A stretch of DNA of 64,000 nucleotides, taken from positions 1 through 64,000 of the forward strand of contig DAOUJI010000066.1 in the NCBI GenBank assembly GCA_034422875.1, in the 5' to 3' direction. The notes below the pieces were generated by a model that saw only the letters and a program-made list of their open reading frames with translations, was not told the DNA's origin and did not search any database. How positions within the stretch are numbered: the first letter of the stretch is position 1; each line of letters opens with the position of its first letter. Made by a program: the position numbers and the translations under genes. Shown here one piece after another: positions 8,127-16,708 of the stretch. Source of the stretch: DAOUJI01 sp034422875 (GTDB lineage Bacteria; Chloroflexota; Dehalococcoidia; Lucifugimonadales; JAGWBF01).

Positions 8127-9104
8127 TCAAGCTGAGTCCAATATTTCGTTCACCTCTGATATTTCTTGAGGGGACATGGCCCATTCGACGCCCTTTGCGT
8201 TGGCGTCCACCTGCTCGGGCCGGCTGGCCCCTGCGATTATCGAGCTTACCGCCGGGTTCGACGCGAGCCACGCCAGAGCCATCTCGCCGACGGTGTGTCC
8301 ATGCCCCCCGGCGAACTCCTCCAACTGGGCCATGAGACTGAAGTTGCTCTCGGTCAGGAAGCGCTCCTGGTAGGACTTGGCCAGGGCTACTTGTGCAGGC
8401 CGGGTCTTGCTGGCGTCGTCAAAACGGCTCCCCTGGGGGATGCCCTCTCCCTGGCGGTACTTTCCGGTGAGGAAGCCTCCTGACAAGGGCCAGTAGGGAA
8501 CAAGTCCAACACCGTATGCGCTGCAGAAGGGGATGAGTTCCTTTTCAACGCTTCGGTTGAGCATGCTGTACTCATTTTGGGCGCAGATGAAGTTGGACAG
8601 GCCTGACGCCTTGGACGTGAACAGCGCTTCACAGGCCTGCCACGCCGCGTAGTTGGAAGAGCCGATGTAGCGTATCTTCCCTTGGCGGACCAGGTCGTCC
8701 AACGCCCTCAGGGTCTCTTCGATGGGGGTGTTCGGGTCTGGGCGGTGGATGTAGTAGAGGTCGATGTAGTCCGTGTCGAGACGGCTAAGGCTGTCCTCGA
8801 CGCAGTCGGTTATGTGCTTCCGGGAAGCTCCGCTCTCGTTTGGTCCCGATGCCCATAAGCTCCCGCCTTTGGTGGCCAGCACGATATCGCTCCGGCGTCG
8901 GCTTTTCAGGGCTCGTCCGATGATTTCTTCCGACTCGCCCTTGCTGTACTGGTTGGCCGTGTCGATGAAGTTGACGCCAATCTCCAGGGCCCGGTCTAGC
9001 ACAAGGTTGGACTGGCGTTCGTCGGTCCGGCCGCCAAAGTTGTTGCAGCCCAGGCCCAGCACGGACACCTTGAGGCCGGAGTTGCCCAGGCGCCTATACT
9101 CCAT
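8127..9104 (-). CDS. Aldo/keto reductase
   Basis: A 325-aa NADPH-dependent TIM-barrel oxidoreductase. The catalytic tetrad is visible: Asp and Tyr in FIDTANQYSKGESEEIIG, Lys in IVLATKGG, and His in DLYYIHRPDPNTP. The nucleotide-binding end includes SSIIAGASRPEQVDANA. SD GAGGTG before the ATG. It resembles YghZ/MocA-like AKRs. Probably the first gene of the minus-strand group running through malate synthase. Confidence 0.92.
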   Translation of the reverse strand: MEYRRLGNSGLKVSVLGLGCNNFGGRTDERQSNLVLDRALEIGVNFIDTANQYSKGESEEIIGRALKSRRRSDIVLATKGGSLWASGPNESGASRKHITDCVEDSLSRLDTDYIDLYYIHRPDPNTPIEETLRALDDLVRQGKIRYIGSSNYAAWQACEALFTSKASGLSNFICAQNEYSMLNRSVEKELIPFCSAYGVGLVPYWPLSGGFLTGKYRQGEGIPQGSRFDDASKTRPAQVALAKSYQERFLTESNFSLMAQLEEFAGGHGHTVGEMALAWLASNPAVSSIIAGASRPEQVDANAKGVEWAMSPQEISEVNEILDSA

Positions 9105-9198
9105 CGTTCACCTCTAAAACGCCTCCCGGCGTAGGGATTGGGATAGCCCTAGCTTAGCCCCGAATGGACATCGATGCAAGTTTGGGAGGTTGAGACGG

Positions 9199-9232
9199 CC
9201 CTCACCCCAGCCCCCTCCCAGGGGGAGGGGGG
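9199..9232. repeat. Dispersed GC-rich palindromic repeat (CTCACCCC/CCCTCCC family)
   Basis: CCCTCCC (9214-9219 region) faces GGGGGAGGGG in a palindrome preceded by CCTCACCCC. Similar elements occur at 19587-19620 and 41560-41607, and a degenerate one near 34936. This is a small intergenic repeat family rather than a coding sequence. Confidence 0.5.
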
Positions 9233-9331
9233 AAATCCGGTTGATAGGCGCCTACGGCTTGAATATAATGGCTCAGGCATTTTCCAATCCGGTGCCCGGC
9301 CTTTTTCGTTCCCTGGGCCCACGAGGCGGCT

Positions 9332-10615
9332 ATGTCATCCAATCAACAACCTGACGACGCTCCCCTGACGCCCTACCGCGCACTGGACCTAACCGAGGGC
9401 GGGTTCAACTGGTGCGGCAAGGTGCTGGCCGACATGGGCGCCGATGTCATCAAGGTGGAGCCAGTGGGCGGCTCCAACGCGCGCTTCAGGGGCCCCTTCT
9501 ACAAGGACGATCCGCATCCCGAGAAGAGCCTCTTCTGGTGGGCCTATTGCGTGAACAAGCGTGGGATCACGCTGGACATAGAGTCCGCCGACGGGAGGGA
9601 GCTTCTCAAGAAACTTGCCGCCAGGTCCGACTTCATCCTGGAGTCTTTCAAGCCCGGGTACATGGACAGCATCGGACTGGGCTACGAGGCCCTGTCGACC
9701 ATCAATCCCGGCCTCATCATGACCTCCATGACTCCCTTCGGACAGACCGGCCCCTACGCCCACTTCAAGGCGACGGACATCGTGGCGTGGTCCATGGGAG
9801 GCCAACAGTACGCCAGCGGGGACGATGACCGGCCGCCGGTGAGGGTGAGCTTTCCCCAGGCGGAGCTCCACGGCGGCGCCCAGGGAGCCGCAGGCGCCAT
9901 GACCGCGTTGTGGCAGCGCACCAAGTCGGGAGAGGGGCAGCAGGTCGACGTGTCCATGCAGACGTCGGTGATATGGACTTTGATGAACGCCACTCACCAC
10001 CCGCCCATCATGGGCAACAACATGGAGCGGGCCGGAGGCGCCCGTAAACGGAACGGCCACCTTTTCAGGGCGATCTTCCAATGCCAGGACGGCTACGTAG
10101 TGGCCAACATCGGGGGAGGCGGCACCGCCGGCAGAGACACCACCGTGCCGGGCCTCATCCAGTGGATGGAGGAGGACGGGGTGAAGCCGGACTTCATGGC
10201 CGACGTGGACTACAGCCGGTACAGCGCCATTGACACGGCGCTTTCAGGAGAGGATGGAGCCAAGCTCCAGCAGGCGACCCAGCAAGCCTTTTCCGACTTC
10301 CTGTCCACCAAGACCAAGGGAGAAATCTATGCACGGGCCGTCAGTCACCGACTGTTTATGAGCCCATGCAACACGGTTAAGGACATCCGGGAAAGCGTCC
10401 AGCTTGAGGCCAGGGACTTCTGGCTGGAGCTTTACCATCCTGAAGTCGATGCAATGGTCACCTACTTGGGGCCGTATATCAAGATGGGTGAAAGCCCCAT
10501 CAAGCTGCGCCGCGCCGCCCCCAAAATTGGGGAGCACAACGAAGACGTCTATATGGGCCTCCTGGACCTCAGCAGGGAACAATTGGTCAAATTGAAGGAG
10601 ACCGGCGTCATATAA
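9332..10615 (+). CDS. Class III CoA-transferase (CaiB/BaiF family)
   Basis: Transfers CoA between carboxylic acids. Family features: DLTEGGFNWCGKVLADMGADVIKVEP near the N-terminus, NKRGITLDIESADGRELL, ESFKPGYMDSIGLGYE, MTPFGQTGPYA and GEGQQVDVSMQ (about residues 200-210). Class III enzymes use an Asp that forms an acyl anhydride. The position I align with it appears to be Glu178 (PQAELHGGAQGAAGA). Length 427 aa is normal. Monocistronic, with SD-like GAGGCGG before the ATG. The acid substrate is unknown. Confidence 0.88.
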   Translation: MSSNQQPDDAPLTPYRALDLTEGGFNWCGKVLADMGADVIKVEPVGGSNARFRGPFYKDDPHPEKSLFWWAYCVNKRGITLDIESADGRELLKKLAARSDFILESFKPGYMDSIGLGYEALSTINPGLIMTSMTPFGQTGPYAHFKATDIVAWSMGGQQYASGDDDRPPVRVSFPQAELHGGAQGAAGAMTALWQRTKSGEGQQVDVSMQTSVIWTLMNATHHPPIMGNNMERAGGARKRNGHLFRAIFQCQDGYVVANIGGGGTAGRDTTVPGLIQWMEEDGVKPDFMADVDYSRYSAIDTALSGEDGAKLQQATQQAFSDFLSTKTKGEIYARAVSHRLFMSPCNTVKDIRESVQLEARDFWLELYHPEVDAMVTYLGPYIKMGESPIKLRRAAPKIGEHNEDVYMGLLDLSREQLVKLKETGVI

Positions 10616-10758
10616 CATCCGATATCGCCGGCTTCATCGCTCTTTGCCCTGGGTAGCCCACGGCGAACCCTCACGAAATTAGTCCGATTTTTCCTGTCGT
10701 GTCCATTACATAAGTTGGCATTGGGCGTCCTGACTTGTTCGTCTCTGGAGGATGGACG

Positions 10759-10788
10759 TCGAAAAACGGGACATAGTTCGCTTATAAT
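10759..10788 (+). promoter_or_regulatory. Possible promoter in the CoA-transferase/selB gap
   Basis: A perfect TATAAT (10783-10788) lies 18 nt after TCGAAA (10759-10764). It is flanked by the inverted repeat AATAGT/ACTATT. It points right, towards the RNA candidate, with no protein gene on that strand before the convergent selB. Confidence 0.4.
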
Positions 10789-10858
10789 AGTTACGAATTA
10801 TGACTATTGTGAAGGATATCACGATAAGTTGTGAAATAAATCTCGAAGAAAAAAGGTA

Positions 10859-10887
10859 TTGACAAGCCTATACAGGTATGATAGTCT
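10859..10887 (+). promoter_or_regulatory. Promoter directly before the RNA candidate
   Basis: A perfect -35 TTGACA (10859-10864) is followed after 17 nt by TAGTCT (10882-10887). A TATGAT at 10877-10882 is a better box but too close to that -35. The predicted start, about 10894, coincides with the first base of a long closing stem. Confidence 0.45.
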
Positions 10888-10894
10888 ACGAATT

Positions 10895-11026
10895 GCCCCA
10901 AGCAACCGAGGGACTGGCAGGTGGGGCCGAGTATGTGAACGAGGGTCCGGGCGACCGGGCCTCCGGGCAGCGGAAAGGTCGAAGGGCCGCAGGAGCGGAG
11001 TTGCTCGGGGCGCTTCTTTGTGCGCC
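10895..11026 (+). ncRNA. Candidate structured RNA, class unknown
   Basis: A GC-rich region with no convincing ORF, between the 3' ends of the CoA-transferase and selB genes. The 12-nt arm GCCCCAAGCAAC (10895-10906) pairs with GTTGCTCGGGGC (11000-11011) at 11 of 12 positions, enclosing about 93 nt rich in further inverted repeats, e.g. GCGG/CCGC. A second hairpin, GGCGC/GCGCC with an 8-nt loop (11009-11026), follows and overlaps the closing stem by three bases. Promoter boxes end exactly upstream. I compared it by eye with tRNA-Sec, SRP RNA, tmRNA and RNase P and found no match. A 6S-like RNA is possible but unproven. Confidence 0.45.
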
Positions 11027-11046
11027 GCTAGACGCCTTCTTGACCG

Positions 11047-12912
11047 TTAACGCAGGAACCGTTCGTCGCCCACCCGCCGGGTCACACGCTGCTGGTCCAG
11101 GTGCTCCATCAGGGGCAGGACATATTTTCGGCTGGCGTCCAGCAGGTCGCGGCCTTCCGCCACGGTTATCTTGCCGTGGTCTCTTGCGTAGGACACGATC
11201 CGGTCCACCATCTCCTTGTACGCGGACGCTGAGAAAACAACCGATTCGCTCACCCTCACTACCTTCCCTGTGTCGATGAGATAAGCGATCAGTTCGGAGT
11301 CGACTGGCTGATCGGTAGGTGGAGAGAAGGGGTCGGACTCCAGGGCGCGTAGATATTGGTCCGCCTGCTTAGCCTGGGCCGGACTAAGTGTCGGTTCATG
11401 ATCCGGCAGGTTTGCGGATTGACCGTCCTGGGTCAACGCTCCCTCGGCTGATAGCCTGTCCATGGCCGCCTGAAATGCATCGGGGGGAAGGCCCAGGCGG
11501 TTTCTCAGCTCTTCCCTGGGCATCCCCTTTCTGAGGGGGTGCTGGCCATGGTAGTCCGAAAGAGTTTGCCGCACCTTTTCCTGCAGCATGGCCCATGCAT
11601 GGGCTGAGTAGACCAGCGTGTTGGGGCCGGGCGGGTTGGCGCCCAGAGCTATCAGGCGTCCTTCGGATTCCAACTCGGCGGACTGCGCCGAAGCCTCGTC
11701 CTGGGACAGGTTGGCCCTCTGGGCCAGGGATGACAACGGCATGGGCCCGAAATGGTCGGCGGCGTCCAACAGAGCGCCCTCTCCCGTGCCCTGCTCCATA
11801 TCCGACAGGCGGCTTATGACGGACTCGATGAAGCGGCGGTGCCTGCGAGCCGGATAGGGGTCCACGACCTTGCCGCCGCCCAGGGTCGAGTCGGACGACC
11901 TGAGCACGAACAGGTCTCCTTTGACCACGGGGACCGGGTCAGTAAGATGGAGCTGGGCCCAGCCCTCTTCGCCAGGGTCTATGCGGTCGGCGTCCAAAAG
12001 CCTCACGCGGGCAAAGGCCTCGTTGGTGAATACGTGGAAAGAGACCGTTTCGTTGTGCTTGAGGGATCGAGGAGAGTCAGGACTGAGCCTCAACAGGGCG
12101 TCTACGCGGGACGTGGGCTGGAGCCAGCCCGACGTGGTCAGGACCTCACCTCGGTGGACTTCATCCCGTTCGATGCCCGATAGGTTCACCGCAAGCCTTC
12201 GTCCCGGGTCTGCTTCATCCAGCTTCTTCCTGTGGCTCTGCAGGCCCCGTATCCTGCCGCGTTCCCCCGAGGGCGCCAGCTGCACCTCCTGGCCCACGTT
12301 CAACGTCCCGTCTATCAGCGTGCCGGTGACCACGGTGCCGAAACCGGCCACGGTGAAAGACCGGTCCACGGGCAGCCTTGGACGGCCCAGGTCTTTCCGG
12401 GTGTCCGTCTCGTCCAGCATGGAGTCGATGGCTTCCTTCAGCTCGTCCAGCCCTTGCCCGGTGTAGGCCGAGACAGGATGCATCGGCGCACCCTCAAAAG
12501 AAGTTCCCTGAAGGGCGTCCTCGACCTCTGCCTCCACCAGCTCCACCAACTCCTCTTCCACCAGGTCGCACTTTGTTATGGCCACCATGCCGCGCTTGAT
12601 GCGAAGTATGTCCAGGATGGTCAGGTGTTCCCTGGTCTGGGGCATTACGCTTTCGTCGGCGGCTACGATGAGCAGGGCCAAATCGATTCCGCCCACGCCG
12701 GCCAGCATGTTCTTGATGAACCGTTCGTGGCCCGGCACGTCCACTATGCTGACCTCCCGGCCGGAAGGCAGTGTCATCCAGGCGAATCCCAGGTCGATGG
12801 TCATCTCCCGCTCCTTCTCTTGAGGAAGACGGTCGGGGTCGATGCTGGTGAGAGCCTTCACCAAGGTGGACTTGCCGTGGTCCACGTGGCCTGCGGTGCC
12901 AATTACGTACAT
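11047..12912 (-). CDS. selB: Selenocysteine-specific elongation factor SelB
   Basis: A GTPase that delivers Sec-tRNA(Sec) to UGA codons followed by a SECIS hairpin. G1 GHVDHGKST is at residues 8-16, followed by REMTIDLGFAW, DVPGHERFIKNM (G3) and ITKCDLV (G4), then EF-Tu-like beta-barrels. The C-terminal ~250 residues look like the winged helices that bind SECIS RNA. I start at the ATG at 12910-12912 (621 aa). An upstream extension of 32 codons does not look like the family N-terminus. Its presence implies UGA decoding, and a UGA-containing gene lies at 46250-47743. No selA, selD or selC is seen here. Confidence 0.93.
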   Translation of the reverse strand: MYVIGTAGHVDHGKSTLVKALTSIDPDRLPQEKEREMTIDLGFAWMTLPSGREVSIVDVPGHERFIKNMLAGVGGIDLALLIVAADESVMPQTREHLTILDILRIKRGMVAITKCDLVEEELVELVEAEVEDALQGTSFEGAPMHPVSAYTGQGLDELKEAIDSMLDETDTRKDLGRPRLPVDRSFTVAGFGTVVTGTLIDGTLNVGQEVQLAPSGERGRIRGLQSHRKKLDEADPGRRLAVNLSGIERDEVHRGEVLTTSGWLQPTSRVDALLRLSPDSPRSLKHNETVSFHVFTNEAFARVRLLDADRIDPGEEGWAQLHLTDPVPVVKGDLFVLRSSDSTLGGGKVVDPYPARRHRRFIESVISRLSDMEQGTGEGALLDAADHFGPMPLSSLAQRANLSQDEASAQSAELESEGRLIALGANPPGPNTLVYSAHAWAMLQEKVRQTLSDYHGQHPLRKGMPREELRNRLGLPPDAFQAAMDRLSAEGALTQDGQSANLPDHEPTLSPAQAKQADQYLRALESDPFSPPTDQPVDSELIAYLIDTGKVVRVSESVVFSASAYKEMVDRIVSYARDHGKITVAEGRDLLDASRKYVLPLMEHLDQQRVTRRVGDERFLR

Positions 12913-13015
12913 GAGGAAGCCTTCAAACCTGTTTTTGGGACGTCTACGCCATGCTGACCGAACACTCTGAGCTTGCCATATTCTAGTCGGATGGCTCCCA
13001 TTTGGCACGTTGGGT

Positions 13016-14239
13016 TTACAGGAATTCTACGAACGCTTGATTCGAGAGCAGCATGCCCTTATCGGTGAGACGCAGCCGGCCGTCGGCGCACTCCAGGAGC
13101 CCCTGCCGAGTCAACGCCTTGATCTGGGAGGCGTATAGTGCAAACGGGTCCACCGAAAACCGGTCTTTGAAAGCTTGAACGTCAATCCCCTCGGTAAGTC
13201 GCAGGCCCAGTATCATGGTCTCTGCCATATCCAGCTCGGGAGAAATCTCCTCCCAGCCGTCCACGGTCAATGCCGAACCCAGCAGGGCGTCGTCAATCTC
13301 CGGGATTTCGCTGGAGCCGCCTCGCCAGTTTTCGTTCCATCGCTCAGCAAGCCTGATGTAGTCCCTGGGCGGCTTCACCGTCCAGAACCGTCGGCTGCCC
13401 AGCCGCGAGTGGGCCCCGGGGCCGACGCCCAGATACGGGAGGTTGCGCCAGTATGCCTTGTTGTGGAGACTCTCGTGCCCCGACAACGCCCAGTTCGAAA
13501 TCTCGTAGCGGACGTACCCTGCGTCGCCCAGACGTCCGCTGGCCAGTTCATACATGTCGGCGGCCAGGTCCGGGTCAGGCTCGGGCAGAGTTCCCCGGCC
13601 GACCCACTGCTCCATGGGTGTGCCCTCTTCCAGGGTCAGGGCGTACAAAGACAGGTGTCCGGGCTCGGCTCCGGCCGCCGTCTCCACTGTGTCTCGCCAT
13701 TGACCCAGAGTCTGGCCGGGAAGCCCGTATATCAAGTCCAGGTTCACTTGGTCGAATCCCGCTTCCCTGGCGGCTGAATGGGCTGCCAACGCCTCGTCCG
13801 CGCTGTGGCGACGGCCCAGCATCTTCAGCAGGCCATCGTCCAGGCTCTGCACCCCGATGCTGAGCCGCGTAGCTCCGATAGACTTCAGGGCGTCCAGGGT
13901 TTCTGGGGTCAGGTCTCCGGGATTGGCCTCGATGGTCACCTCTGCGTCTTCGGTCAACTCAAAGCCGGAAGATATGGTCTCCAGGATGCGGCCCAGGGAT
14001 GCGGGGCCAAGATAAGAAGGGGTGCCTCCTCCAAAGAACACGGTGTTGACTCGACGACTGTCCAAGACCCCGCCCCACAGCGTCAACTCGGTGGACAGGG
14101 CGTTTGCGTAAGGCTCCATCAGACCTTCGATGCCCTGGTAGGTGTTGAAGTCGCAGTAGGGGCACTTTGACAGGCAGAAGGGAACGTGAACGTACAGGGA
14201 GATGCCTGTGTCGGCAATGGAGAGTGAAGTCTTATTCAT
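13016..14239 (-). CDS. hemW: HemW-like radical SAM protein (heme chaperone)
   Basis: A radical-SAM enzyme of the HemN/HemW family, thought to insert heme into respiratory proteins rather than oxidise coproporphyrinogen. The cluster motif CLSKCPYCDF (CX3CX2C) lies within YVHVPFCLSKCPYCDFNTY. FFGGGTPSYL, EANPGDL, RLSIGVQSLDDGLLKMLGR and NLDLIYGLPGQT follow. The C-terminal HemN domain ends in RLTDKGMLLSNQAFVEFL. A TTG at 14257 would add six residues; I chose the ATG at 14239. It lies a few nt downstream of ychF and about 100 nt upstream of selB, so the genes are likely cotranscribed. Confidence 0.9.
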   Translation of the reverse strand: MNKTSLSIADTGISLYVHVPFCLSKCPYCDFNTYQGIEGLMEPYANALSTELTLWGGVLDSRRVNTVFFGGGTPSYLGPASLGRILETISSGFELTEDAEVTIEANPGDLTPETLDALKSIGATRLSIGVQSLDDGLLKMLGRRHSADEALAAHSAAREAGFDQVNLDLIYGLPGQTLGQWRDTVETAAGAEPGHLSLYALTLEEGTPMEQWVGRGTLPEPDPDLAADMYELASGRLGDAGYVRYEISNWALSGHESLHNKAYWRNLPYLGVGPGAHSRLGSRRFWTVKPPRDYIRLAERWNENWRGGSSEIPEIDDALLGSALTVDGWEEISPELDMAETMILGLRLTEGIDVQAFKDRFSVDPFALYASQIKALTRQGLLECADGRLRLTDKGMLLSNQAFVEFL

Positions 14240-14261
14240 CCTGCTGGCGCTCTGCAAACGT

Positions 14262-15338
14262 TCACACGTTGAACAGGAAGATGATTACGTCGCCGTCCTT
14301 GACCGGGTAGCCTTTCCCCTCAAGGCGGAACACTCCCTGCTTCTTGCACTGGGCTATGGAGCCGCAGGCGGCCAGGTCGTCATAGGCCACCACCTCGGCT
14401 CGTATGAATCCCCTCTCGATGTCCGAGTGTATCTGACCAGCCGCGGCCGGAGCGGGCGTTCCTGAGGGGACGGACCAGGCCCGGACCTCCTTGGGGCCGT
14501 AAGTGAAGAAGGAAACCAGATTGAGAAGCTCATGGCACTTGGCCGCAAGTCGATCGAGGCCCGATTCCCCAACGCCCAACGACTCCCGAAACTGCCTCTC
14601 CTCCTCCGGCTCCAGCATGGACAACTCTTCCTCCAGCTTGGCGCACACCGTCACCGCTGGTGCGTCTCCGGGGACACCGTCAACGCCAGGGCTTGAAGCA
14701 GCCTCGTCTTCACCTATGTTCAACGCGACAAGCAGGGGCTTGGCCGTGAGCAACTGGTAGTTGTTCATAAAGGCGAGATCGTCCGGTTCCAGGTTCTGCC
14801 CCCGTACTGGGACCCCCTGGTCCAGGGCGCCCGCCAGCTTAGCCGCCAGGGCGTCCTCCCGCACCAGCATGTCACGCTCGTGGCCCTTGGCTCCCTTCAT
14901 AGACGCCTGGATGCGCTCCCGCCTGCGTTCGAGAATAGCCTGGTCGGAAAAGAGCAGTTCGGCCTCCATCTCCTCCATGTCTCTCCGGGGGTCTACGCTG
15001 CCCTTGGAGTGGGGCACGGCAGGGTCTTCGAAGCGGCGCACGACGTGCACCAGCGCGTCGACGCCCTGGACTGCGTTCAGGAACTGGCCCGCAATTCCCT
15101 GCCTGTCTTCGCCATAGGGAGATGGAACATCCAGGAATCGCATTTCCACTGGCACGATTTTGAGTGGGTTAAATATTCCGGCCAGCGTATCCAGCCTGGG
15201 GTCGGCCATGTGAGTAACGCCGGTGTTGATTTCCATGCGGGAGGAGCCGTGGGATGCGGCTTCGGCGCGACCTCGCGTCAGCGCTCGCAGTAGAGTGGTT
15301 TTTCCGCTCTGAGGCAGGCCGATTAAAGCCAGTTCCAT
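14262..15338 (-). CDS. ychF: YchF/Obg-like ATPase family protein
   Basis: A 358-aa P-loop protein of the YchF (OLA1) group, ribosome-associated and ATP-preferring in characterised members. The P-loop is GLPQSGKTT (residues 7-15), where most members have GLPNVGKST. MRFLDVPSPYGEDRQGIAGQFLNAVQGVDALVHVVR is the switch/G3 region, and a TGS domain ends the protein (SFFTYGPKEVRAW ... GDVIIFLFNV). The usual NKxE/NxxE specificity site appears altered (VALNIGEDE). The divergent P-loop suggests a lineage-specific subfamily. Confidence 0.85.
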   Translation of the reverse strand: MELALIGLPQSGKTTLLRALTRGRAEAASHGSSRMEINTGVTHMADPRLDTLAGIFNPLKIVPVEMRFLDVPSPYGEDRQGIAGQFLNAVQGVDALVHVVRRFEDPAVPHSKGSVDPRRDMEEMEAELLFSDQAILERRRERIQASMKGAKGHERDMLVREDALAAKLAGALDQGVPVRGQNLEPDDLAFMNNYQLLTAKPLLVALNIGEDEAASSPGVDGVPGDAPAVTVCAKLEEELSMLEPEEERQFRESLGVGESGLDRLAAKCHELLNLVSFFTYGPKEVRAWSVPSGTPAPAAAGQIHSDIERGFIRAEVVAYDDLAACGSIAQCKKQGVFRLEGKGYPVKDGDVIIFLFNV

Positions 15339-15364
15339 AGGGGCTGTCTCGATGACGGAGGCCG

Positions 15365-15745
15365 CTACTGGGGCGGCTCGTCCTCGTCTATAATCCGCCC
15401 GCTGCCGTCAACAACTCTGTCACCGTCTCGGGGCCCCCTCCTGTAATCACGCCTGACTCTCCACGGGGCATACTCTTCGACAACTTCCCGTGGAGCAAGA
15501 TTCAACAGCATGTATACAGCCACCGACAACACGATGAAGTATCCAGCGTACCCAATCAGAGGGACCCGGGAAACGGGTGTCAGGAAGTAGATGAGGGTTC
15601 CCGGAATCAAGAGTTTCAATAGAATGTTCACCCTCTTGTCGGTGATGAGCTTCCAGACCACATAGACAGTCCGTATCAGCCTCGGGAGAATAATCGGGCC
15701 GAACAAGAGAAGGAACGGATATGCCAAGCGCCATATCATGGCCAT
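15365..15745 (-). CDS. DUF1232-like small membrane protein
   Basis: A 126-aa protein with two or three hydrophobic segments and a basic/acidic soluble tail (about residues 90-126). The core LLIPGTLIYFLTPVSRVPLIGYAGYFIVLSV resembles the DUF1232 pattern Y.LSPIDLIPDFIPVIGYLDD, though the acidic residues of that motif are missing. Located just downstream of the ychF start region's neighbour on the minus strand; function unknown. Confidence 0.6.
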   Translation of the reverse strand: MAMIWRLAYPFLLLFGPIILPRLIRTVYVVWKLITDKRVNILLKLLIPGTLIYFLTPVSRVPLIGYAGYFIVLSVAVYMLLNLAPREVVEEYAPWRVRRDYRRGPRDGDRVVDGSGRIIDEDEPPQ

Positions 15746-15834
15746 GCCTCAATCTCCATTATATCCCAGAGGTGTGCTATCTTTGAAGACGCGCCCCGAA
15801 AGAGCGCAATGGCCGGGTGTCCTGAAGCCACTCT

Positions 15835-16485
15835 ATGTATGTATTTCTAGATGAATCGGGTAATTTGGACTTTAGCTCTCGCGGCACACGGCATTTTGTG
15901 TTGACCAGTGTCAGCATGACGAGGCCCTTCCAAGTCACCGAAGCTCTCGAAGCCTACAAATATGACTGTCTCGACTATGGTTTATCACAGGAATACTTCC
16001 ACTGCGCCGACGACAATGCGCATGTACGCACCAGGGTGTTTGACATCATCTGTGCGCACCTCGATGGCATAGAGGTAAACAGCCTGATCGTAGACAAACG
16101 CAAGACCAGTCCCGCGTTACAGTCCGAACATCGTTTTTACCCGGAGATGCTGGGCAATCTCGTCAAGTTCGTACTCTCCAGACCCTCCCACATGGAAGCC
16201 GATGAAGTCATTATCATTACCGACACAGTTCCGTTGCATAGGAGACGTCAAGCTATAGAAAAAGCCATCAAGAGCGCCCTGGCAAGAATGGTTCCCAGCG
16301 GTACAAGGTATCGTGTCCTACACCACGATTCCCGGTCCCATCATGGGCTGCAGATTGCGGACTACTGTTGCTGGGCAATCTTCCGAAAGCATGAAAAGGG
16401 AGACCAGGTTGCCTTTGACCGCCTCCGTCCCGCAATGGGGAGCGAGTTTGACATCTTCAGGAGGGGGACAAAGTATTACTATTGA
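15835..16485 (+). CDS. DUF3800 domain protein
   Basis: A 216-aa protein with the DUF3800 signature MYVFLDESGNLDF at the start and GLQIADYCCWAIFRKHE near residue 185. The family is predicted to have an RNase H-like fold with Asp ligands, and is frequent near mobile and defence genes; activity is unproven. The gene is AT-richer than its neighbours. It is followed by a precise cloverleaf-forming sequence. The first codons overlap no SD of note. It may have been acquired by transfer (inference). Confidence 0.85.
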   Translation: MYVFLDESGNLDFSSRGTRHFVLTSVSMTRPFQVTEALEAYKYDCLDYGLSQEYFHCADDNAHVRTRVFDIICAHLDGIEVNSLIVDKRKTSPALQSEHRFYPEMLGNLVKFVLSRPSHMEADEVIIITDTVPLHRRRQAIEKAIKSALARMVPSGTRYRVLHHDSRSHHGLQIADYCCWAIFRKHEKGDQVAFDRLRPAMGSEFDIFRRGTKYYY

Positions 16486-16504
16486 CCTTAGACTGAAAAA
16501 ATGA

Positions 16505-16561
16505 CCCCCCCAACTACTCCCTTACGGGAGAGAGCCCCTTGGGCTCTTGTCATTGGGGGGG
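16505..16561. repeat. 57-nt cloverleaf-forming inverted repeats
   Basis: The outer stem CCCCCCCAA (16505-16513) pairs perfectly with TTGGGGGGG (16553-16561). Inside are two perfect hairpins: CTCCC-TTAC-GGGAG (16517-16530) and AGAGCCC-CTT-GGGCTCT (16531-16547). The three stems form a three-way junction. It is 19 nt after the DUF3800 stop. It could be a bidirectional terminator, a transposon end or a structured RNA. There is no U-run, which argues against a standard terminator. Confidence 0.6.
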
Positions 16562-16708
16562 AACCTTTTGACCATCTTCACTGTAGCAAATCCTAACTGG
16601 GATAACAATCCTCGTTCGGTCTCCTCAACAGGGTTCAGTCGTTTATAATTCCCACAGAAATTCGGTCAACTAGGGAATCATAACAGTCTTGGAAGCGGCG
16701 GGAGGTGT

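Noticed and set aside
10895..11011. SRP RNA, because of GTGAAC and GCAGCGG fragments
   Set aside because: The conserved GGTCAGGTCCGGAAGGAAGCAGC hairpin is absent.
10895..11026. tRNA-Sec (selC) next to selB
   Set aside because: No TCA anticodon loop and no GGTTCGANTCC T-arm on either strand.
10878..11279. 133-codon forward ORF after the selB-side promoter
   Set aside because: No family features, Arg/Gly-rich shadow composition, and it overlaps the selB end by over 200 nt; a structured RNA fits better.
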